A DNA stretch of 5,815 nt from an uncultured bacterium. Its GTDB lineage: Bacteria; Patescibacteria; ABY1; SG8-24; 2-12-FULL-60-25. The DNA lies in NCBI GenBank assembly GCA_937863195.1, contig CALMET010000186.1, positions 1 through 5,815 of the forward strand. Direction: 5' to 3'. The position numbers and the translations under genes were made by a program. The stretch's first letter is position 1. Every line of letters starts with the position of its first letter. Shown in pieces: positions 1 through 5,692 of the stretch. The notes under the pieces were generated by a model. It saw nothing but the letters and a program-made list of their open reading frames with translations, was not told the DNA's origin and did no database searches.

Positions 1-447
1 TGCTACACCGTACAAGGCGGCACCCGGACGCGCCAAATCAAAATGAAAATCGGTTCAGCTGTTGAACTTGATACACCGATGACGGCACAGATGCGTGGTC
101 GTGATTTGCTCTCGGGTTTGCCTAGAGAAATTGAAGTGAATGATGCACAGATCCGTGAGGCGATTGCGCGTTCGGTAAAAGCGATCGTTGATCAGGTAAA
201 ATCTATTCTCGAAATCACGCCGCCAGAATTGGTCGCTGATATCCAACAGCAGGGTATTGTTTTAACGGGCGGCACAGCGCTATTGCGTGGTCTCGATACG
301 GCGATTAGCCGTGGCACGGGTTTGCCTGTGCGTGTCGCGGACGATACGGTAAACTGCGTTGTTAAAGGCACGGGCATCTTGCTCGAGAATGACCGTCTTC
401 TGAACGAGATCGGCGTTTCGGCAACCGAGATGATGAAAGGCCTTTAA
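1..447 (+). CDS. mreB: Rod shape-determining protein MreB, C-terminal part (5' truncated)
   Basis: MreB is the bacterial actin homologue that forms membrane-bound filaments and positions the peptidoglycan elongation machinery. Only the last 148 codons are present, out of about 340 in the family; the gene enters from the left edge in frame 1 and stops with TAA at 445-447. From residue 15 on the match is clear: KIGSA, then a RGRDLLSGLPRE segment, the ITPPELVADI helix, the adenosine-binding loop LTGGTALLRGLD (about residues 85-96) and a TVNCVVKGTG stretch before the C-terminal helix. The loop reads GGT where most MreB proteins have GGG. The first 14 residues fit the family poorly: a GERTAE-like ATP-site segment is expected and GGTRTR is seen. 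The ATG at 43 is internal and is not the start. The gene lies 11 bp upstream of mreC, the classic mreBCD order. The family call is secure. Confidence 0.95.
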   Translation, partial: CYTVQGGTRTRQIKMKIGSAVELDTPMTAQMRGRDLLSGLPREIEVNDAQIREAIARSVKAIVDQVKSILEITPPELVADIQQQGIVLTGGTALLRGLDTAISRGTGLPVRVADDTVNCVVKGTGILLENDRLLNEIGVSATEMMKGL

Positions 448-458
448 TCTACGCACTC

Positions 459-1250
459 ATGACATCTATCCCATCATGGTTACGCTATGCGCTGGGCTTA
501 TTGTTGCTCGGTCTTTTTGTCGTTACCGGACTTTTTCGTCCCGTTCAGCATTGGGCGCAATCGGCGTTGCTACCATTAAGTCGCTGGTTCGTGGGGATGA
601 GCTCATCAGTGTCATCATCACAAGATCCTGACGACCGCGTACAAGACCTAGAGAATCGTCTTACTGCCGTTACGGCCGATTATGTGCGCCTCCGTGCTCT
701 CGAAGAAGAAAATCGGGGCCTACGTGCTCAGGCGAGGTTTTTGGATCGCTCTGGTTATGACTCAGTAGGCGCTCGTGTTATTCGTCGTGAACTCGAGGGT
801 CAGCGTGCGTCCTTTTTGATTGATCGTGGTCGCGAAGATGCGCTCGAGATTGGCCAAGCCGTCGTCACCGACAATGGTGTCATGATCGGCAAGATTACCC
901 AAATTTATGACCGCGTTGCTGAAGTTACCTTGCTCACTGATGCCAAAAGCCGTGTCGCGAGCGCCCTTCAAGGTGAAGGTCGTCTCACCGGTGTGCTCGA
1001 AGGCAAAGGCAATGGTGCCATGGTGCTGACCTATGTTCCATCATCCGCCCAATTAAAAACCGACCAACTACTCATCACTGCGGGGACTGAAGAAAAAGTC
1101 CCAGCCAACTTACCGATTGGCTTCGTGAGCATTGTCCGTGGCAAACCAACCGACCCGTTTATTGATGCCTCCATCGAATCCCTCATCCGTTTTGATGAGG
1201 TGACCTTGGTATCCGTTTTGCGTCCCACGGCGCTTGCACCAAAGCTATGA
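459..1250 (+). CDS. mreC: Rod shape-determining protein MreC
   Basis: MreC is a single-pass membrane protein. Its extracytoplasmic part contacts PBP2 and couples MreB filaments to cell-wall synthesis. The 263-residue product has a short cytoplasmic start, one membrane helix at about residues 8-26 (rich in Leu, Val and Phe), a charged coiled coil at about 57-95 (DLENRL through LEEENRGLRAQ), and the paired beta-barrel MreC domain at about 101-255. Family landmarks in that domain are IDRGREDALEIGQAVVTDNG, LLTDAKSRV, the RLTGVLEGKGNG turn, and LLITAGTEEKVPANLPIG, which corresponds to the usual TSG...P.GLPIG motif. The length is normal for the family. The ATG at 459 places the membrane helix correctly. 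No Shine-Dalgarno precedes it; the nearest AAAGG is about 18 bases away. The gene ends in an ATGA overlap with mreD. The protein contains no cysteine. Confidence 0.95.
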   Translation: MTSIPSWLRYALGLLLLGLFVVTGLFRPVQHWAQSALLPLSRWFVGMSSSVSSSQDPDDRVQDLENRLTAVTADYVRLRALEEENRGLRAQARFLDRSGYDSVGARVIRRELEGQRASFLIDRGREDALEIGQAVVTDNGVMIGKITQIYDRVAEVTLLTDAKSRVASALQGEGRLTGVLEGKGNGAMVLTYVPSSAQLKTDQLLITAGTEEKVPANLPIGFVSIVRGKPTDPFIDASIESLIRFDEVTLVSVLRPTALAPKL

Positions 1251-1765
1251 TCTTACGCTGGGTGATCTTTTTGATCTTTGCCTGTCTCTTTGCGATTTGG
1301 GACATGAGCGGTTCAAGCTTTTTGCCTTCATGGCTTTCGATTCGTCTCGTGGTGCCTTTTGCCTTCTTTTGTTTTTTTACCGAACGCTATCGTCATGCCT
1401 TCGTTGCCTTGCTCGTGGGTGCCGCATTGCAAGATGTCTTTCGCTGGGACGGTTTTGATAGTGTGATGTTACGCTGGACCATGCTTTATGGACTCATGCA
1501 ATGGCTCGCGGATCGTTTTCTTACCAACCGCTCGATGTACGTGGTATGTTTTCTGGTTATTCTCTTTCAGTTCTTGGACTGGTTCACCGCATGGATCGTT
1601 TCGAATATCGGTATCGTGATGGGGTTTTCTTCATCCTATAGTTTGCCAGATCATTGGGTATCGATACTTCTTTGGGAGGTCATTTTGACCATGATTGGCT
1701 ACGGATTGCTCGCTTGGAGCAAGGGACGTATTGTGAGATTTAAGTCACGTGGCTATGGCGCTTAA
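1247..1765 (+). CDS. mreD: Rod shape-determining membrane protein MreD
   Basis: This is a 172-residue, strongly hydrophobic protein with five or six predicted membrane helices (about residues 2-18, 29-45, 48-63, 71-89, 97-117 and 138-157) and a basic C-terminal tail (SKGRIVRFKSRGYG). MreD proteins are small integral membrane proteins of about this size that work with MreC in the elongation complex. Their sequences are poorly conserved, so the call rests on size, topology and the exact mreC-mreD-mrdA position more than on diagnostic residues. The start ATG at 1247-1249 overlaps the mreC stop as ATGA, so translation is probably coupled by reinitiation; no Shine-Dalgarno is visible. The 3' end overlaps the start of mrdA. 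An open frame at 1234-1458 in another register is a shadow of this gene. Confidence 0.85.
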   Translation: MILRWVIFLIFACLFAIWDMSGSSFLPSWLSIRLVVPFAFFCFFTERYRHAFVALLVGAALQDVFRWDGFDSVMLRWTMLYGLMQWLADRFLTNRSMYVVCFLVILFQFLDWFTAWIVSNIGIVMGFSSSYSLPDHWVSILLWEVILTMIGYGLLAWSKGRIVRFKSRGYGA

Positions 1766-3668
1766 TGTTTTGCAAAAGCTCTTTAAGCGGGGCTTCGGCG
1801 AAGACCTTCAACACGAGGTCTTATTTGAGCAGGACATCACGTCTTTGCGCGGGAGACAGCTCTATGTCGGCGGGTCATTTGCTCGCAAGCGTTTCATGAT
1901 CGCCTCCGCCATGTCAGTCGTAGTGCTCGTTGCCTTATTAGGGCGTGCTGGTTGGATGCAGGTAGCTCAAGGCGAAGAGTATGCCGCTAAAGCTGAGAAC
2001 AATCGCTTGCGCAAAGAATCGCTCTTTGCACGTCGGGGGATTATCAAAGATCGCAATGGTGTTGTGTTGGCAGAAAATATCCCACGCTTTCAAGTCGCCT
2101 TTACGCCTTCGCGCTTACCGCTCGATAAACAGCAGGCGAGTGACATGATCGGCCGCGCCGCTCGCGTACTAGGGATCTCCATCAGTGATATTGAGCCTTT
2201 TGCCAATGCGACCTCTTCGGTTTTTGATGAGACGGTTATCGTTGCTGAAGAAGTGGCTTATGAGCAGTCCCTCGCTTTTGCGATCGAACAGCCAAATCTC
2301 CCAGCCTTCGAATTGCAGGTTGCAGCACGTCGCAAATATCCTAAAAGTGCCGAGATTCAATCGCTGTCACACTTGCTTGGATATTCAGGCATCGTCACCC
2401 AGCAAGAACTTGAAAACCTCAAACCACAGGGGTATAGCCGTGTAGATGCCATCGGTAAGACGGGGCTAGAAAAAGCCTACGAGTCTCTGCTAAAGGGCGT
2501 AAAAGGCTATCGTACATCTGAAGTAGATTCGCGCGGTAGAACGGGTGTCCTCGTTGGCGAGCAAGCAGCGATTGATGGGGGAGATCTTGAATTGAGTTTA
2601 GACGTTCGTTTACAAAAAGTCGCCGAAGACACACTCAAAGAATGGCTCGTGACGGCAAAGGCTGAGCGTGGCGCGGTCATCGCCATGGATCCGCGTGATG
2701 GGTCGGTGTTGGCGCTCGTGTCGTGGCCTTCTTATGACAATAATCTTTTTTCTGGACGCGTTTCTTCAACGGTTTATTCTGCCTTGATTAATAATGAAAA
2801 CCGTCCGCTTTTTGCTCGTGCCTGGCAGGGGAGTTATCCATCGGGTTCGACGGTGAAGATTGTGAACTCGGTGGCGGCATTAGCCGAGGGGATCGTTACC
2901 GCTAATACGACTGTTGTTTCTTCGGGAGGTATTCGCATCGGACAATGGTTCTTTCCTGACTGGAAGCCAGGAGGTCACGGGGTTGTTACGGTACGTGGGG
3001 CGATCGCCAATTCGGTAAATACGTTTTACTACACGGTTGGTGGTGGTTATGGCTCTATTGCAGGCTTAGGAGTTGATAAGATGACTGATTGGATGCGCCG
3101 TTTCGGATTATCCGAGCAAACGGGTATCGATCTCACCGGTGAAGATGAAGGCTTCGTCCCATCACAAGACTGGAAGTTGGAGCGCAAAGGCGAACGTTGG
3201 TATGTGGGTGACACCTACAACCTCTCAATTGGCCAAGGTGATTTATTGGTGACGCCTATTCAGGTTGCGGCGTATACCGCGACCATCGCTAATGGCGGAT
3301 TCAATGTCACGCCGCATCTCAAAAAAGACACGGGCAAAACAATGATCTCTCCTGAGCGCGTGGCGAGTGAAGAGATTATCAATACGGTGCGCGGGGGTAT
3401 GCGCGATTGTGTGACGGTTGGTTCGTGTCGTCGCTTATCAAGTATGCAAGTAGATATCGCCGGTAAGACCGGTACGGCACAGTGGGCAACCGATCAACCT
3501 AACCACGCATGGTTCACGAGTTTTGCGCCCTATGAGAATCCAGAAATCGTTGTAACCGTCTTGCTTGAAGAAGGTGGCGAAGGTTCTGCTGTTGCCGTCC
3601 CTGTCGCGCAAAAAGTCCTTCAAGCATGGTGGGAGATGCGCAATACCCCAATAAATACGGATAATTGA
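1755..3668 (+). CDS. mrdA: Penicillin-binding protein 2 (peptidoglycan D,D-transpeptidase MrdA)
   Basis: PBP2 is the class B PBP of the elongasome and cross-links peptidoglycan outside the membrane during side-wall growth. From the ATG at 1755 it has 637 residues, a normal length. The order is a cytoplasmic tail of about 45 residues, one membrane helix at about 48-66, a dimerisation domain (LFARRGIIKDRNG near 90, GYSGIVTQQELE near 209, GKTGLEKAYE near 234, EVDSRGR near 256), and the transpeptidase domain from about 300. The catalytic motifs are complete: STVK with nucleophile Ser365 and Lys368, SVN at 420-422, and KTGT at 571-574. The segment WKPGGHG before SVN and HAWFTSFAP after KTG are typical of PBP2 rather than FtsI. 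An in-frame GTG at 1749 would add two residues; ATG is preferred, but neither has a good ribosome binding site. The gene overlaps mreD by 11 bp. The only cysteines, 552 and 558, sit just before KTG. Its TGA stop lies inside the -35 box of the next promoter. Confidence 0.96.
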   Translation: MALNVLQKLFKRGFGEDLQHEVLFEQDITSLRGRQLYVGGSFARKRFMIASAMSVVVLVALLGRAGWMQVAQGEEYAAKAENNRLRKESLFARRGIIKDRNGVVLAENIPRFQVAFTPSRLPLDKQQASDMIGRAARVLGISISDIEPFANATSSVFDETVIVAEEVAYEQSLAFAIEQPNLPAFELQVAARRKYPKSAEIQSLSHLLGYSGIVTQQELENLKPQGYSRVDAIGKTGLEKAYESLLKGVKGYRTSEVDSRGRTGVLVGEQAAIDGGDLELSLDVRLQKVAEDTLKEWLVTAKAERGAVIAMDPRDGSVLALVSWPSYDNNLFSGRVSSTVYSALINNENRPLFARAWQGSYPSGSTVKIVNSVAALAEGIVTANTTVVSSGGIRIGQWFFPDWKPGGHGVVTVRGAIANSVNTFYYTVGGGYGSIAGLGVDKMTDWMRRFGLSEQTGIDLTGEDEGFVPSQDWKLERKGERWYVGDTYNLSIGQGDLLVTPIQVAAYTATIANGGFNVTPHLKKDTGKTMISPERVASEEIINTVRGGMRDCVTVGSCRRLSSMQVDIAGKTGTAQWATDQPNHAWFTSFAPYENPEIVVTVLLEEGGEGSAVAVPVAQKVLQAWWEMRNTPINTDN

Positions 3669-3693
3669 CAGCTTATCCAGCTAAGGCTACTAT
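3665..3693 (+). promoter_or_regulatory. Sigma70-type promoter for greA-lysS-serS
   Basis: A perfect -35 hexamer TTGACA (3665-3670) is followed by a 17-bp spacer and the -10 hexamer TACTAT (3688-3693), which keeps the first two and last two consensus bases of TATAAT. Initiation is expected near 3699-3701, giving a greA leader of about 56 nt. The -35 box overlaps the TGA stop of mrdA (3666-3668). The spacing and the match to consensus are seen directly; activity and sigma factor are inferred. It is the only strong promoter-like sequence I noticed in the window, and it separates the cell-wall operon from the greA operon. Confidence 0.75.
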
Positions 3694-3702
3694 CTCTTTA
3701 TA

Positions 3703-3744
3703 GAAAGAAAACGCGCGGTTCGCCGCCGTTTTTCTTTCGTTTTT
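3703..3744 (+). terminator. Terminator-like hairpin between mrdA and greA, within the greA leader
   Basis: Arms 3703-3718 and 3723-3738 can pair over 15 bp around a TTCG loop (3719-3722), with C3714 and T3733 bulged. The inner part is a GC core (GCGG/CCGC plus two G-C pairs) and the outer part is A-T rich. The core is followed by T5 at 3729-3733 and, past the whole stem, T5 at 3740-3744. This fits a Rho-independent terminator for the mre-mrdA operon. The A-rich 5' arm means it could also work for transcripts coming from the other side. Because the promoter at 3665-3693 starts RNA just before the stem, greA transcripts must pass through the hairpin too, so it may also act as an attenuator or as a stabilising 5' stem. 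The pairing was worked out by hand; no folding energy was computed. Confidence 0.65.
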
Positions 3745-3755
3745 ATCTCTACGCT

Positions 3756-4211
3756 ATGAACAACCAATACGTCAGCCCAGAATTTCTTGAAAAGCTCAAA
3801 GCCGAGCTTCACGAACTCAAAACGGTAAAACGCCGTGAACTCGCCGCTCGCATCGAAGAAGCGAAGTCTCTTGGTGATCTTTCAGAAAACGCCGAATACC
3901 ACGAAGCAAAAGATGCACTCGGTTTTGTCGAAGGCCGCATTCTTGAGATTGAGGACACCTTTAAAAACGCGATCGTCTTTGAAGCGCAACTCGGTGGTGC
4001 TGTACGTGTAGGCTCGACCGTTAAGGTGGGTGTAAACGGCAAAGAAAAAGAATACACCATCGTAGGCTCAAACGAAGCTGACCCTCTTGCTGGCAAAGTC
4101 TCAAATGAATCACCAATCGGTGCCGCTTTACTCGGTGCTACCAAGGGCCAAAAAGTCTCCGTAAAAACCCCATCAGGCGTGACAGTGTACGAAGTCTTGG
4201 AAATCCGCTAA
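3756..4211 (+). CDS. greA: Transcription elongation factor GreA
   Basis: GreA enters the secondary channel of RNA polymerase and stimulates cleavage of backtracked RNA, rescuing stalled elongation complexes. The 151-residue product is close to the usual 155-160. It has an N-terminal antiparallel coiled coil (about residues 7-75) and a C-terminal FKBP-like domain (about 80-151: GSTVKV, YTIVGSNEADPLAGKVSNESPIGAALLG, and a YEVLEI end). The coiled-coil tip carries GDLSENAEYHEAK, with the acidic pair Asp41 and Glu44 that coordinates the catalytic Mg2+ in characterised GreA proteins, so cleavage activity is expected. The start is the ATG at 3756; the 20 bases before it are T-rich and contain no Shine-Dalgarno. 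It is the first gene after the promoter at 3665-3693, with lysS 12 bp downstream. Confidence 0.97.
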   Translation: MNNQYVSPEFLEKLKAELHELKTVKRRELAARIEEAKSLGDLSENAEYHEAKDALGFVEGRILEIEDTFKNAIVFEAQLGGAVRVGSTVKVGVNGKEKEYTIVGSNEADPLAGKVSNESPIGAALLGATKGQKVSVKTPSGVTVYEVLEIR

Positions 4212-4223
4212 TCTTGGCGTCGT

Positions 4224-5690
4224 ATGAACGACGAACGCAGAGTCCGTTTGGACAAGCTTGAACGGGCCAAAGAGTTTGGGATGGATCCGTATCCAAAACA
4301 GGCAGAACGCTCTCATGAGGTCGCTGCCGTTCTTGCGGATTTTGACGCACTCACCGAAAAGAAGACCGAGGTCACAATCGTTGGTCGATTAATGATCATG
4401 CGTGTACACGGCGGGATGATGTTCGCTGACCTTCAAGATGGTTCGGGCAAAATGCAGATCTCCTTTCGCCAAGATGAAATGGGCGAAGAGTTATTTGCGC
4501 GATTTCGTGATCTTTTTGATGCCGGTGATTTTGCCCAAGTAACGGGCGTACCTTTTATCACGCAAAGAGGGGAGAAGACCATCGCGGTTTCTGCTTATCG
4601 CATGATTAGCAAAGCGCTTTTGCCTCTGCCAGAAAAATGGCATGGGTTGCAGGACGTTGAAATGCGCTTTCGCCAACGCGAACTCGACATTCTCACCAAT
4701 GCAGATGTGCGCAGTCGTTTTGTTTTGCGTTCTAAACTCGTCTCAGCCTTTCGTGACTTCTTAAACAAAGCGGATTTTCTTGAAATCGAAACGCCGATGT
4801 TGCAGGCCGTGCCAGGTGGTGCCAATGCCAAGCCTTTTGTCACGCATCACAATGCGCTCGATATTGATTTGTATTTGCGTATTGCCCCTGAACTCTATTT
4901 GAAGCGCATGCTCGTTGCAGGCTTTGAAAAGATTTATGAAATCGGCCGCTGCTTCAGAAATGAGGGCATCGATCACTCGCATAATCCAGAATTCACCTTG
5001 CTTGAGATGTATTGGGCCTATGCCAAAAAAGATGAGTATCTCTCCTTTCTCGAGAAGATGGTTTCAGAATCGGTAAAAGCCGTACTTGGTACTACTGAAG
5101 TTGAGCATGCTGACGGGAACCTTTCTTTCACCGCGCCATTCCCGCGCCTCACCTTCCGCGAAGCCATCTTGAATGCCTGTGGGATTGATATCGACGGTAT
5201 TACGGATATCCCTGGCCTTATTACAGAGATCAAAGCTAAGAAGGTGAAAGTCGATTTTAAGGGCAGTGTCGGTCTCGGTGAGTATTTGGACGAGTTGTAT
5301 AAAAAAACCGCGCGTAAGGCGATTGTGGGCCCTGTGTGGGTGCTCGACTATCCGGTTGAGATGAAGCCTTTGGCAAATCGCGCTGAAGATCCGACCAAGT
5401 CTGCTGCGGCACAGCTCGTCATTCATGGTGCTGAGGTGATCAATGCGTATTACCACGAGCTTAACGACCCAATCGACCAGCGTTCGCGCTTCGATGTCGA
5501 AGCCAAGCAAGCCGAGGCGGGGAGTGAAGTCGCTCAGCCTAAGGACGAAGAGTTCTTAGAAGCGCTCGAACACGGTATGCCTCCTGCCGCTGGCATGGGT
5601 ATCGGTATCGATCGTTTTGCCGCTATCTTGGCCGGCGTCCCTTCTCTCAAAGAAATCATTCTCTATCCGACCCTCCGTCCAAAACAATAA
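4224..5690 (+). CDS. lysS: Lysyl-tRNA synthetase, class II (LysRS)
   Basis: This cytoplasmic enzyme charges tRNA-Lys with lysine using ATP. At 488 residues it is slightly shorter than the E. coli enzyme (about 505). An N-terminal helix (RLDKLERAKEFGMDPYP) leads into the OB-fold anticodon-binding domain (about 48-130: VGRLM, MFADLQDGSGKMQ). KWHGLQDVEMRFRQRELD links to the class II catalytic domain. Motif 1 lies near 183-199 (FLEIETPMLQAVPGG), motif 2 at about 244-261 (FRNEG, HNPEFTLLE) and motif 3 at 457-464 (GMGIGIDR). Residues matching known lysine-site positions include Glu223, Arg245, Glu261 and Tyr263. The strand that in E. coli LysRS reads NGFSELND appears here as NAYYHELND (407-415), one residue longer. 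The gene sits between greA (12 bp) and serS (2 bp). No Shine-Dalgarno precedes the ATG. The LysRS call is secure: the HHNALDIDLYLRIAPELYLKR segment separates it from the related AspRS and AsnRS. Confidence 0.97.
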   Translation: MNDERRVRLDKLERAKEFGMDPYPKQAERSHEVAAVLADFDALTEKKTEVTIVGRLMIMRVHGGMMFADLQDGSGKMQISFRQDEMGEELFARFRDLFDAGDFAQVTGVPFITQRGEKTIAVSAYRMISKALLPLPEKWHGLQDVEMRFRQRELDILTNADVRSRFVLRSKLVSAFRDFLNKADFLEIETPMLQAVPGGANAKPFVTHHNALDIDLYLRIAPELYLKRMLVAGFEKIYEIGRCFRNEGIDHSHNPEFTLLEMYWAYAKKDEYLSFLEKMVSESVKAVLGTTEVEHADGNLSFTAPFPRLTFREAILNACGIDIDGITDIPGLITEIKAKKVKVDFKGSVGLGEYLDELYKKTARKAIVGPVWVLDYPVEMKPLANRAEDPTKSAAAQLVIHGAEVINAYYHELNDPIDQRSRFDVEAKQAEAGSEVAQPKDEEFLEALEHGMPPAAGMGIGIDRFAAILAGVPSLKEIILYPTLRPKQ

Positions 5691-5692
5691 TT

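Noticed and set aside
436..445. A 10-bp perfect palindrome AAAGGCCTTT at the mreB stop codon.
   Set aside because: It is too short and has no loop or T tract, so it is not a terminator. It encodes the KGL end of MreB and is plausible by chance.
1234..1458. A 74-codon Leu- and Cys-rich open frame on the plus strand overlapping mreD.
   Set aside because: It is an out-of-frame reading of hydrophobic mreD codons; mreD has the correct ATGA coupling and the full length.
3669..3755. A riboswitch or T-box in the leader of the greA-lysS-serS operon.
   Set aside because: The leader is only about 56 nt and forms one simple hairpin. There is no room for a T-box specifier and antiterminator or for a lysine riboswitch.
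3809..4144. A 111-codon open frame on the minus strand opposite greA.
   Set aside because: It lies wholly within greA, its product is low-complexity and rich in Ser, Ala and Pro as expected from the antisense of a gene with strong codon bias, and greA has clear family motifs.
5064..5510. A 148-codon open frame on the minus strand opposite lysS.
   Set aside because: It is fully antisense to conserved lysS sequence, has no recognisable domain, and no start signal is visible for it.
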